Assembly (NCBI GenBank): GCA_049966915.1
Contig: JBMFTS010000016.1
Location: forward strand, 1 to 13,763
Direction: 5' to 3'
Source: JAGDXZ01 sp049966915
GTDB taxonomy: Archaea; Micrarchaeota; Micrarchaeia; Micrarchaeales; CABMGC01
Length of the DNA stretch: 13,763 nucleotides
Program-made: the position numbers and the translations under genes
The notes under the pieces: generated by a model
What the model was told of the DNA's origin: nothing
The model's database searches: none
The model's input: only the letters and a program-made list of their open reading frames with translations
In this document: positions 5,048 through 12,912 of the stretch, one piece after another
How positions within the stretch are numbered: the stretch's first letter is position 1
Layout: each line of letters starts with the position of its first letter

Positions 5048-7567
5048 TCACTCCTCTACAAACAGCACCTTTGTTGGGTCTACCCCGTCGTTTCCGTAGA
5101 CCGTCTCCACAAGGTTGTTGTCAGGGTCTCTTACGCTGCGGTCGTAATATACGAAATAGTCCTGCATCGCGTTAGAAAGCCTGCGGTACAGGTAACCGCT
5201 TCTTGCAGTAAGCAGGCCCTTGTGTATAAGCGACGCCCTTGCGCCGTTTGCATGCATGAACAGTTCCTGCGGCGTCGGACCGCGCAGGAAATTGCCAACT
5301 ATAAAGCCGTGGTCTTCAGGAGCAAGCGAATTTGGCTGCATGCTTGGAAGAACGCGGCGCGTCATATAGCCGCGATAAATTCTGCCGCCGGATATTGGCG
5401 CCTGCTGGCCCATGAATATGCTGATCCAGGCAATGTTAAGGGCGCTGCCCCTCGCTCCTGAATTAGCCAGCGTCATTGCAAAATTGCTGCTTGGCACGTG
5501 CTTGTTTATAACTTCGTCGGTGCTGCTTCTTGCAAGGTCGAGCTCGACCATTATAAGCTGCTCCAGCGATTCCCTTGCGGTAAGTCCGAGCAGCGGCTCG
5601 AGCTTGCCAGACTTATACTCCTCGACAAGGTTGTTTACCGCGTTGTGCATCTTGTCAAGTATCTTGGCTTTTTCATCGTCCACTGCCTTGTCAAGCACGT
5701 ATTCTCTTATGCCTATGGTTATGCCCGAAATGGTGGCAAATGCGTAGCCTATTCTCGCCGCGTTGGTTATGAATGACTTGAGCGCGTCGTTGCCGAAGCC
5801 TTTTCCTATGGCTACGAACAGCTTGCTGCCCCCTCCGAACGTGGACTTTGTCACCGCGCCTGATTCAAGCACGCCTTTGGAAATCTTGAAAACGGCATTG
5901 CCTTTTTTCTCCTCGTAATCAAGGCCTTTCGGCAGCAGCATGGAAAACACGCTCTTGCCACTGTAAAGACCCTTCTTTGCTTCCTTTGGAAGTTCCTTTA
6001 TGCCTACTAGGCCCAGAAGATGCTCGGCGTCGCCCCTGCTCAGATACGTGTCGTCTTTGGTAAGCAGATACAATCCCACTATCGCGTCCTGCTCGCCTGT
6101 TATTATGGCGTTGCCGTCTTTTGGCGAGAACACCTGGTTTTCGACCGCGAGCAAATAGCGCGCTTCCGCCTGCGCTTCCAGCGACTGCGGCACATGCAGG
6201 TTCATCTCATCTCCGTCGTAGTCGGCGTTGTAAGGTGCGGCTGCGCAGTCGTTTAACCTGAATGTCTTGCCAGGCACGACTTTTACCTTGTGCGCCATTA
6301 TGCTTATCCTGTGCAGCGAAGGCTGCCTGTTGAAAAGCACTATGTCGTTGTCCTGAAGCTGCCTCTCGATGATCTGGCCTGGCACGAGCGCCTTCAACAA
6401 ATCTTCCCTGTTGGTATCAAGCACGCGCTTGCGCTTGCCGTCAGGCATTATCACGTTGAGCGCCATGGGGTATGTAGTGCGCTTGAGCAGCTCTTTCGCC
6501 TTTTCAATATTCCATTCTGTAACGTAAAACGGAACAGTAAGCCTCTCGGCGATTATCTGCGGCACCCCGAGCTGGTCGACGTCTATGAAACCGTCGGCGC
6601 TTATCACTGTTCTTGCCGAAAAGTTGACGCGCTTGCCGCTGAGGTTGTACCTGAACCTGCCTTCCTTGCCCTTAAGCCTCTGCGCGAGAGTCTTGAGCGC
6701 CCTGCCGCTCCTGTGCCTTGCAGGCGGTATTCCGCTTGTTTCGTTGTTGAAATAGGTGGTAACGTGGTATTGCAGCAATTCCCAAAGGTCGTCTATTATT
6801 ATCTGCGGCGCTCCGGCATTTATGTTCTGCTCCAAGCGCTGATTGATGCGTATTATGTCTACAAGCTTGTGCGTCAGGTCATCTTCGCTCCTTTCCCCTG
6901 ATTCGAGCGTTATTGAAGGCCTCACATTCACCGGAGGCACGAGAAGCGCATCAAGCACAAGCCACTCCGGCCTGGAAGCCTTGTAGTCCACGCCAAGCAG
7001 CGCAAGGTCGCTGTCTGGTATCTTGGCTAGCATATCACGTATCTCGTCGGGCTTCAAGCGGCGGTCGCCAATGTAGAAGTAAGTCGGCATCGAGAATGTG
7101 AGCTTTTCCTGCTCTGCCCCGCAATGTGGGCACTTCCTTATGTTCTTGAGCCCTTTTATCGCGTTGTCAAAGCTTACCGTTTCTTCGTCGCTCTCCTTGT
7201 TGAGCTCGCGCTGCAACACCACCTTGAACTCGTCTATCTGCTTGTCGTCTAGCAGTATGCGGTGGCACTTCTGGCACGTAGAACGCAGAAGCATGTATAT
7301 GATTTTTGCAAATTCAGCGTGTATCACCGGCCTTACCAGCTCTATGTGGCCGAAATGCCCGGGGCATTCCTTTGCGCGCCCGCCGCAAGTCTTGCACACC
7401 AAGCCTGGCTCTATAACGCCGAGGCGCTGGTCGAGAAGCCCGTTGTCTATCGGGTAGCCGTCCTCGTTGTAGGTGTCTGGCACCGTGAGCTTCGCGACGC
7501 TCATCTTCTTTATTTGCTCTGGAGAAAACACGCCGAATTTTATCGCTTTGACTGCTTCTGGCTTCAT
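5048..7567 (-). CDS. rpoA1: DNA-directed RNA polymerase subunit A'
   Basis: This is the N-terminal, catalytic part of the largest RNAP subunit (839 aa; relatives about 880). The N-terminal zinc site has C58, C61, C68 and His in CPGHFGH; a second CxxC pair follows (CQKCH and CPHC). SGKRVNFSARTVISAD and FNRQPSLHRISIMAHK are family motifs. The metal-A loop reads NADYDGD (447-453, plus 6209-6229), with all three Asp present but Tyr for the near-universal Phe. The bridge helix (about 772-797, plus 5177-5254) is strongly altered. ATG at 7567 is chosen because a perfect GGTGAT (7577-7572) lies just upstream, overlapping the rpoB' end; only one base separates the rpoB' stop from this ATG. The split A'/A'' arrangement is normal for archaea. 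Confidence 0.97.
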   Translation of the reverse strand: MKPEAVKAIKFGVFSPEQIKKMSVAKLTVPDTYNEDGYPIDNGLLDQRLGVIEPGLVCKTCGGRAKECPGHFGHIELVRPVIHAEFAKIIYMLLRSTCQKCHRILLDDKQIDEFKVVLQRELNKESDEETVSFDNAIKGLKNIRKCPHCGAEQEKLTFSMPTYFYIGDRRLKPDEIRDMLAKIPDSDLALLGVDYKASRPEWLVLDALLVPPVNVRPSITLESGERSEDDLTHKLVDIIRINQRLEQNINAGAPQIIIDDLWELLQYHVTTYFNNETSGIPPARHRSGRALKTLAQRLKGKEGRFRYNLSGKRVNFSARTVISADGFIDVDQLGVPQIIAERLTVPFYVTEWNIEKAKELLKRTTYPMALNVIMPDGKRKRVLDTNREDLLKALVPGQIIERQLQDNDIVLFNRQPSLHRISIMAHKVKVVPGKTFRLNDCAAAPYNADYDGDEMNLHVPQSLEAQAEARYLLAVENQVFSPKDGNAIITGEQDAIVGLYLLTKDDTYLSRGDAEHLLGLVGIKELPKEAKKGLYSGKSVFSMLLPKGLDYEEKKGNAVFKISKGVLESGAVTKSTFGGGSKLFVAIGKGFGNDALKSFITNAARIGYAFATISGITIGIREYVLDKAVDDEKAKILDKMHNAVNNLVEEYKSGKLEPLLGLTARESLEQLIMVELDLARSSTDEVINKHVPSSNFAMTLANSGARGSALNIAWISIFMGQQAPISGGRIYRGYMTRRVLPSMQPNSLAPEDHGFIVGNFLRGPTPQELFMHANGARASLIHKGLLTARSGYLYRRLSNAMQDYFVYYDRSVRDPDNNLVETVYGNDGVDPTKVLFVEE

Positions 7568-7568
7568 A

Positions 7569-9413
7569 TCAATCACCCTCTCCAAGCGTTATGCTTGGAT
7601 TTATGTGCATGGCTTTGAGCTCGTCAAGCAGCAGCTTGAAGGCGTAGCTTATCTCGACCTTGCTCAGGTTGTTGCTTCCGCACACAGGGCATACGGGCGT
7701 TTTCTTGGCGTAATCGTAGTAGCCTACCGAGCCGCATTCGTTGCAAATCCATATCTCTGCCTTGTCGCTCTGGTCGAGCAGCCTGTCTTTTATGAGCAGG
7801 CTCGCCCCGTGGCCTACAAGCGCGTCCTTTTCCATCTCGCCGAATCTCAAGCCACCCTGCCTTGCCTTGCCCTCGGTAGGCTGGTGCGTGAGTATCTGCA
7901 CAGTGCCCCTGCTCCTTACCTGGAGCTTGTTTGCGACCATGTGGTAAAGCCTGTTGTAGTAAACTACTCCCGTGAATATGGTTGCCTTGAATGCCTCGCC
8001 GGTAATGCCGTTGTACATTACTTCGTTTCCGTATTTCTCGAAGCCGTGCGCTTCCAGTATTTTGGCGCTCTCGTTTATTATCTCGTTGCCGTCCTTGCTG
8101 AACGCCGTGCCGTCGGCCTGCTTGCCTGAAATTGAGCTAGCTTTGCCAGTAAGCATCTCAAGCAGGTGCCCGAAGGTCATTCTTTGAGGTATGCCGCTGG
8201 GGTTGAGAAGCAAGTCGGGAACTATGCCTGTCTCGCTGAATGGCATGTCCTCTTGTGGCACTATCATTGCAATGACGCCCTTTTGTCCGTGCCTGCTCCC
8301 AAACTTGTCGCCTATTTCAGGAATTCTAAGACTTCTCATGCGCACCTTGGCAAGTCTCGTGGCGCCGAGCGTCTCCGCTATGACCACATTGTCTACCACG
8401 CCGTTTTCGCCGCGCTTGAGCACTACAGATCCGTCTCTCATTTTTTCCTCCAAGCTGCCAACGCCTATGCTCTCCTCAAGGAACCTTGGCGGCGACACTT
8501 TGCCTATCAAAACGTCGCCCTCGTCTGCCTGCATCTCCGGCTCTATCAAGCCGTCTTCCCCGAGTTTGGCGTACGCGTGCTCACCCAGATAGTCTTCGGT
8601 GGTTGCTGGCGGCACCTTGAAAGAATCGCGCTGCCCGCCAGGATAACGCCTTTCCTCGTCGCTGTATGTTTTGTAGAAAACGCTGCGGGCCAAGCCGCGG
8701 TCTATTGCCGCCTTGTTCATGACTACTGCATCTGCTATATTGTAGCCGTAATAGGTAGAAACTGCAACGACAAAATTCTGTCCGCTCGCGCGCTTCGACA
8801 GCGCCAGGTCTTCGTACGGCTTTGTAGTAACTATGGGCTTTTGAGGGTAGAACAGCAAGTAGGCGCGTGAATCGAAACGCAGGTTGAAATTCGAAGCAAA
8901 AAGGCCCTGCGCCTGCTTTATGTAGCTTGCGAACATCAGGTGCCTTGCGACGTTGTTGTGTTCAGGATACGGCGCCGTGTTTATTGTGAGCCCGAAGATC
9001 GAAACCGGAGTAAGCTCGAGGTGCGTTGTCTTGTCGTTTATGTCGCTTTCCTTCATTGCGACGAAGGCGTTCTCTTCCTCCTCCGCATCCAGGTATTCCA
9101 CTATGCCATTTCTGAGCAGGTAGTTGAAATTTATTTCCTTCCTCTCGAGCCTTGCGGCAATCTCCTCGGTAAACTTGGACTTGCCGTTTTCGACTATTAT
9201 GTACGGCTTCCTCACCCTGCCCTTGTCTGTATTGATGTGAACCTCGTTTATGCTTTTCAAGTATGCAATGTTGAGCTCGCCGGACACCCTGCCCTGCCTT
9301 CTTGCGCTCCTTACTTCAGCCACAAACGAATCCGGATTGCTTACTGTGCCGATTGCGACACCGTTCAAATAAACATAGCATTTTTCAGCGTTTGCCTTCT
9401 TCGCGTCTTTCAT
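7569..9413 (-). CDS. rpoB1: DNA-directed RNA polymerase subunit B' (C-terminal half of B)
   Basis: The 614-residue product is the C-terminal half of the second-largest RNAP subunit. Seen motifs are TYYGYNIADAVVMNKA (a conserved Glu-Asp pair is Ala-Asp at 227-228), ERRYPGGQRDSF, GDKFGSRHGQKGVIAM with both active-site lysines, PTEGKARQGGLRFGEME, and a C-terminal zinc ribbon with C557, C560, C575 and C578. The ATG at 9413 is preferred because GGTG (9423-9420) lies 6 nt upstream; in-frame ATGs at 9425 and 9452 precede or overlap that site. It starts 13 nt after the rpoB'' stop. A split B is known from methanogens, haloarchaea and relatives, while others keep one chain, so the split is a lineage marker rather than a frameshift. 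Confidence 0.96.
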   Translation of the reverse strand: MKDAKKANAEKCYVYLNGVAIGTVSNPDSFVAEVRSARRQGRVSGELNIAYLKSINEVHINTDKGRVRKPYIIVENGKSKFTEEIAARLERKEINFNYLLRNGIVEYLDAEEEENAFVAMKESDINDKTTHLELTPVSIFGLTINTAPYPEHNNVARHLMFASYIKQAQGLFASNFNLRFDSRAYLLFYPQKPIVTTKPYEDLALSKRASGQNFVVAVSTYYGYNIADAVVMNKAAIDRGLARSVFYKTYSDEERRYPGGQRDSFKVPPATTEDYLGEHAYAKLGEDGLIEPEMQADEGDVLIGKVSPPRFLEESIGVGSLEEKMRDGSVVLKRGENGVVDNVVIAETLGATRLAKVRMRSLRIPEIGDKFGSRHGQKGVIAMIVPQEDMPFSETGIVPDLLLNPSGIPQRMTFGHLLEMLTGKASSISGKQADGTAFSKDGNEIINESAKILEAHGFEKYGNEVMYNGITGEAFKATIFTGVVYYNRLYHMVANKLQVRSRGTVQILTHQPTEGKARQGGLRFGEMEKDALVGHGASLLIKDRLLDQSDKAEIWICNECGSVGYYDYAKKTPVCPVCGSNNLSKVEISYAFKLLLDELKAMHINPSITLGEGD

Positions 9414-9426
9414 GCCAAACACCATT

Positions 9427-10902
9427 TTATACCTTTTCAAGGCCCATGCCATTCAGCTGCTCCTTCACTGCCGTTTCTTCGGCGCCGTTGCTTACTCTTG
9501 CGGTTATGGCAAGATACTTGGTAAGGCCGACCTCCTGGCCTTCTGGAGTTTCTGATATGCATATCTTGCCCCACTGCGTTCCATGCACTTCTCTTGCAGC
9601 AAAGTGCGGATGCTTCTTTGCAAGCGGCGACTTTATGCGGCGTATGTGCGCAAGAGTGCTTATCAGATTGGTCCTGTCAAGCACCTGAGACACACCCGTC
9701 TGGCCTGCAGTCCATGTGCCGGTGCCCATTGCGTACGCTATCTTCTCGGTAAGCGTGTCGGAACTGACTATGTTGTTGACATTAAGCTTCCTGCCTCTAG
9801 CGCTTGAGCGCTCTACTTGATACTTCACATCTTTTACGAAAAACTTGAATGCGTAGACGAAAAGCTCTTCCATAAGAGGCCCTGCAAACTTCACACGCCT
9901 GTTGGCATAATGGTCCTTGTCGTCTTGCCTTGCGAGCTTGTTGGCTACCTTGCTGGCTTTCCTTGCCATCTGAATAAGGTACATGCCCTTCAGCTCCCTG
10001 CTTTCTGGAGTAGTGCCAAGGTGCGGAAGCAAATACGTGTCGATCTGCGTTTCGGCGCGCTTGAGCTGGTATTCCTTGGCCTGGCCCGGCGCTGAACCTG
10101 CGCCAAGCTCGTACAGCGCTTCGCTTGGCCCCATTTCCTTGGCAGGGCTAAGCTCTCTGTTGAACAGCATGTCGTTCTTGAACGAAAGCAGGTCGTTGGC
10201 CTGGTCCATCATCCGCTCAGGCGTCAGCCCGAGGGCGCGCAAAAGCGTGTAAAGGTCAACGCCGCCCTTCTTCGACGTCGGAAATTCCACTGTGAAAACA
10301 CCGTGTACGCTTCTTGTAACTACGGTTCTGGCCCTGAACCCTGGCGCTGTCGAAAATATTTTGGCAGTGACAGATCCGTCTTTTTCTTTTGTGGCCATCA
10401 CCCTGTTTGGAGCAAGATCCTCCAGGCCTATGAGCACGCGCTCCGTGCCTTTTATTATGAAGTAGCCGCCAGGATCGGCAGGGTCTTCTCCGTATTCCAC
10501 AAGCTGGGTATTTGTCATGCTTTTCGTATGGCAGAGGTTGCTGCCTACCATCACCGGAAGCTCGCCTATGAAAACCTCGCTGGCGTCGTTGCGCTTTTCT
10601 ATGCCGCGTATTATCGGCATTACCTCAAGGAACATTGGTGCGGCATAAGTCAAGTTCCTAAGCCTTGCCTCATTGGGCATGAGCACCCTTCTCGAGCTGT
10701 CTGCTTCTATTATGGAAGGCTTTTCAAGCCTGATCCTGCCTAGCCTTAGACCGAAGCCCTCTACGTTTGGCTCTATTATGTTGTTGGCATCTATTATCTT
10801 CTGCAAATCAAGTTCCACGAACTTGTTGTAGCTGTCTAGCTGGTGCTGAACTATGGAAGCCGAATTCAGGAAAGAGTCTAGCAACAAACCGGGGTAGTCC
10901 AT
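9427..10902 (-). CDS. rpoB2: DNA-directed RNA polymerase subunit B'' (N-terminal half of B)
   Basis: The 491-residue product is the N-terminal half of the second-largest RNAP subunit, covering protrusion, lobe and fork. Motifs include DPADPGGYFIIKGTERVLIG, RQDDKDHYANRRVKFAG, TGTWTAGQTGVSQVLDRTN and HGTQWGKICISETPEG. After ETPEG the usual PN is replaced by QE (Q456, E457). The ATG at 10902 follows GGTG by 6 nt; the in-frame GTG at 10911 is part of that site. It lies 26 nt after rpoH and 13 nt before rpoB'. It pairs with B' to make a full B subunit, so both must assemble together on the A subunits. Confidence 0.96.
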   Translation of the reverse strand: MDYPGLLLDSFLNSASIVQHQLDSYNKFVELDLQKIIDANNIIEPNVEGFGLRLGRIRLEKPSIIEADSSRRVLMPNEARLRNLTYAAPMFLEVMPIIRGIEKRNDASEVFIGELPVMVGSNLCHTKSMTNTQLVEYGEDPADPGGYFIIKGTERVLIGLEDLAPNRVMATKEKDGSVTAKIFSTAPGFRARTVVTRSVHGVFTVEFPTSKKGGVDLYTLLRALGLTPERMMDQANDLLSFKNDMLFNRELSPAKEMGPSEALYELGAGSAPGQAKEYQLKRAETQIDTYLLPHLGTTPESRELKGMYLIQMARKASKVANKLARQDDKDHYANRRVKFAGPLMEELFVYAFKFFVKDVKYQVERSSARGRKLNVNNIVSSDTLTEKIAYAMGTGTWTAGQTGVSQVLDRTNLISTLAHIRRIKSPLAKKHPHFAAREVHGTQWGKICISETPEGQEVGLTKYLAITARVSNGAEETAVKEQLNGMGLEKV

Positions 10903-10918
10903 TTTACGCACCTATACA

Positions 10919-10938
10919 GAGGCAAAGCCTATTGCCTC
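10919..10938 (-). promoter_or_regulatory. hairpin spanning the rpoH stop codon
   Basis: A perfect 7-bp inverted repeat, GAGGCAA (10919-10925) and TTGCCTC (10932-10938), with a 6-nt loop covers the rpoH stop codon (10931-10929). No T-run follows it on the minus strand before the rpoB'' ribosome binding site, so it is more likely an RNA-level element (processing, stability or translation control) than a terminator. Confidence 0.45.
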
Positions 10939-11144
10939 GGAACCACTAGCCTGTAGTACTTGTTTTTGCCGCGGTCTATTTCTATTACTTGGCCTATCTT
11001 TGCCCCTATTTTCTTTGCCTGCGGGTCGTCTACGAATATCTTGGGCAAATTGTTCAGGGCAACGTGCAAGCTGCGCAGAACCTTCTCTGTCTCGCTCTGG
11101 CCAAGGACTTTGTGTGGTGGCACAAGATAGTGATCGCTATTCAA
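10929..11144 (-). CDS. rpoH: DNA-directed RNA polymerase subunit H (Rpb5-like), TTG start
   Basis: The 71-residue product matches archaeal RpoH, the homologue of the C-terminal part of eukaryotic Rpb5, an assembly subunit at the downstream DNA jaw. Typical features are LVPPHKVL near the N-terminus, LPKIFVDDP, AKKIGAKIGQVIEI and the closing YYRLVV. No ATG is available; the start is TTG at 11144, which has GGTG 5 nt upstream, the same spacing as the other RNAP genes. It is the first gene of the operon, as in other archaea. A rare start codon with a good ribosome binding site may set a low level of H, which is inference. TATA-like boxes lie at 11184-11191 and 11205-11213. Confidence 0.93.
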   Translation of the reverse strand: MNSDHYLVPPHKVLGQSETEKVLRSLHVALNNLPKIFVDDPQAKKIGAKIGQVIEIDRGKNKYYRLVVPRQ

Positions 11145-11338
11145 TTCTACACCTAAAATAAGCTACTACGGGCTGGGCTATGCCTATATTATACATGAAA
11201 AAACTTTTATATGTATCGCAACAAACGGCATGTAAAAAATCAGCATGCAAAGAACTCAAATCTCCGGTTTTTCTGCTTATGCTTATAAACACGTGCAGCA
11301 AATATTATGAAAATAAAAATAAAGCATGGCGAATATGT
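11145..11338. promoter_or_regulatory. divergent promoter region between rpoH and the Nudix-like gene
   Basis: This 194-nt stretch separates minus- and plus-strand operons. Toward rpoH, TATA-like runs read TATAATATAG (minus strand, near 11182-11191) and CATATAAAAG (near 11205-11214). Toward the Nudix gene, TTATAAAC near 11284 and an A-rich AAAATAAAAATAAAG near 11310-11324 are candidates. The Nudix frame is open across most of it, but codons there are AT-rich and unlike the downstream gene, so I treat it as mostly non-coding. Confidence 0.5.
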
Positions 11339-11881
11339 GTGCGGGATGGTTGCTTGAACAATGAGAAAATTGCAAAAAAACAGGAAGATACGCACGAACT
11401 GCCGAACCTTAAAAGCCTTGGCAGAGTAGCGCGCACAGGCAAAGGCTTCCTGTGCTTTATATTTGCCAACAACAGTGTGCTGCTTGAAAAAAGCGGCGCA
11501 GCGTGGCTTGCGCCGAATGGCGACATAGCAGACGGCGAAAGCCCGGAGCACGCGGCAGCTACAAAAGTATACGAGCAGACAGGCATCATTGTCAATGCGC
11601 TAGAACCGGTCGGCGAGGTGCTGGTTGCGTACGCGAAAAGCAGCGAAAGCAACAGGCACATGTTTGTTTTTGTGTCGCAGGACTTCTCCGGCAGCGAGAA
11701 AAATGGAAGCACGCTAAGATGGTTTGAAAAAAGCAACATGCCTGTTAAGGAAATTCCGGAAGCACACAAAATCCTGCTTCAGCTTGTGATGAGCGGCAAA
11801 AGGTTTAGCGGCGAGCTGTATTTGGAAGAAGGCAGCAACGGAACCGGTAAGCTGATAAAATACGACATGAAAGAAATGTAG
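11339..11881 (+). CDS. Nudix-fold protein with a degenerate Nudix box
   Basis: The recognisable domain runs from about GKGFLCFIF to HKILLQLV. Nudix enzymes hydrolyse nucleoside diphosphates linked to X, using GX5EX7REUXEEXGU. Here the box spans residues 61-83 counted from GTG 11339 (nt 11519-11587). G61, E67, E79, G82 and I83 fit, but the REUXEE core reads TKVYEQ: Arg to Thr, first Glu to Lys, last Glu to Gln. Two of the three metal-binding Glu are therefore gone, so hydrolysis is doubtful and a binding or regulatory role is possible. The start is uncertain: GTG 11339 would suit a near-leaderless mRNA; upstream in-frame ATGs (for example 11195) would add an AT-rich, Cys-containing extension. 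Kae1 follows 62 nt later without an obvious promoter, suggesting one transcript. Confidence 0.75.
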   Translation: MRDGCLNNEKIAKKQEDTHELPNLKSLGRVARTGKGFLCFIFANNSVLLEKSGAAWLAPNGDIADGESPEHAAATKVYEQTGIIVNALEPVGEVLVAYAKSSESNRHMFVFVSQDFSGSEKNGSTLRWFEKSNMPVKEIPEAHKILLQLVMSGKRFSGELYLEEGSNGTGKLIKYDMKEM

Positions 11882-11943
11882 CGGCTCAATTTTGAATGCG
11901 CGGATCAAATGGCCAGGTTGGCATATGGCAATTGGCTGATTGC

Positions 11944-12912
11944 ATGCTCGTTCTTGGAGTAGAAAGCAGCGCCCATACGTTCGGGGCAGGCATAGTGGAA
12001 GACGGAACCGTACTTTCAAATGAAAAAGCCATGTACAGCGTGGGCGACAAAGGCATAATACCGGCAAAGGTTGCAGAATTCCACGCAAGAAACGCGGCAA
12101 GAATAATAAGTAAGGCACTGGCCAGCGCGGGCGTGAGGGCCTCGCAGCTTGACGGCATAGGTTATACAAAAGGACCGGGCATAGGAACGTGCCTGCAGAT
12201 AGGCATGCTCGCGGCAAAGGCGCTTGCACTGGAGCTTGGCGTGCCGATAGTGCCCGTAAACCACGCTGTCGCGCACATAGAAATAGCAAAGCGCTTTGCA
12301 AAAATGGAAGACCCGTTGGCAGTTTATGTCAGCGGCGGCAACTCGCAAATACTTAAGCTCGCAAACATGCATTATGCAGTGCTGGGCGAGACGTTTGACA
12401 TAGGAATAGGCAACATGCTCGACAGTTTTGCCAGGGCAGCCGGGCTGAACCCCGCATGGGGCTCTACAGTCGCAAAGCTTGCGCAAAAAGGCAGCTTCAT
12501 AGAAATGCCGTATACTGTCAAAGGCATGGATTTCACGTTTACCGGCCTGCTCACTTACGCCACGAAGCTGATCGGCAAGGCGAAAACAGAGGACATTTGC
12601 TATTCATTGCAGGAGGTTGCCTTTTCGATGCTTTGCGAAGCTGCGGAGCGCGCGCTCATGCTCAGCAAAAGCAAAGAAGTATGCGTGTGCGGCGGCGTGG
12701 CGCAGAGCACTAGGCTGAAGCAGATGCTGGCGCTAATGGCAAAGGAGCATGGCGCAAGGCTCGGCTACGCGCCAGACGAGTACAACGCGGACAACGGTGC
12801 TATGATCGCATATGTTGCGTGGAAGGCGCTGCGCAACGGACACAGCGTGCCCATCGGCGAGGCGGACATAGAGCAAAGATACAGGATAGAAAGAGCAAAG
12901 GTGTGGCAATGA
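11944..12912 (+). CDS. kae1: KEOPS tRNA threonylcarbamoyltransferase Kae1
   Basis: Kae1 (Qri7/TsaD family, ASKHA fold) transfers the threonylcarbamoyl group to A37 of tRNAs reading ANN codons, as the catalytic part of the KEOPS complex. The 322-residue product is of normal length. The start MLVLGVESSAHTFGAGIV matches the family, which fixes the ATG at 11944; the longer frame from 11896 is not needed. The metal-binding histidines are H107 and H111 in NHAVAHIE, SGGN follows at 130-133, CGGVAQSTRLKQML is the conserved C-lobe segment, and D283 lies in ADNGAMIAY. The stop overlaps the Bud32 start by 4 nt (ATGA), so the two KEOPS proteins are translationally coupled. In some archaea they are fused into one chain. 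The local tRNA-Ile(UAU) is an expected substrate. Confidence 0.96.
   Translation: MLVLGVESSAHTFGAGIVEDGTVLSNEKAMYSVGDKGIIPAKVAEFHARNAARIISKALASAGVRASQLDGIGYTKGPGIGTCLQIGMLAAKALALELGVPIVPVNHAVAHIEIAKRFAKMEDPLAVYVSGGNSQILKLANMHYAVLGETFDIGIGNMLDSFARAAGLNPAWGSTVAKLAQKGSFIEMPYTVKGMDFTFTGLLTYATKLIGKAKTEDICYSLQEVAFSMLCEAAERALMLSKSKEVCVCGGVAQSTRLKQMLALMAKEHGARLGYAPDEYNADNGAMIAYVAWKALRNGHSVPIGEADIEQRYRIERAKVWQ

Noticed and set aside
7473..8870. Long plus-strand open frames (218 and 234 codons) opposite rpoB' and rpoA'
   Set aside because: They lie antisense to confidently identified RNAP subunits, show no family motif, and their composition follows from the codon bias of the true frame.
5048..10902. 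Split A and B subunits as frameshifts or broken genes
   Set aside because: Each part has its own GGTG site and start codon, and A'/A'' and B'/B'' splits are normal in archaea.
11195..11338. Longer N-terminus for the Nudix-like protein from ATG 11195 or 11180
   Set aside because: Codons are AT-rich and unlike the rest of the gene, the extension has no known domain, and it overlaps likely promoter elements; not fully excluded.
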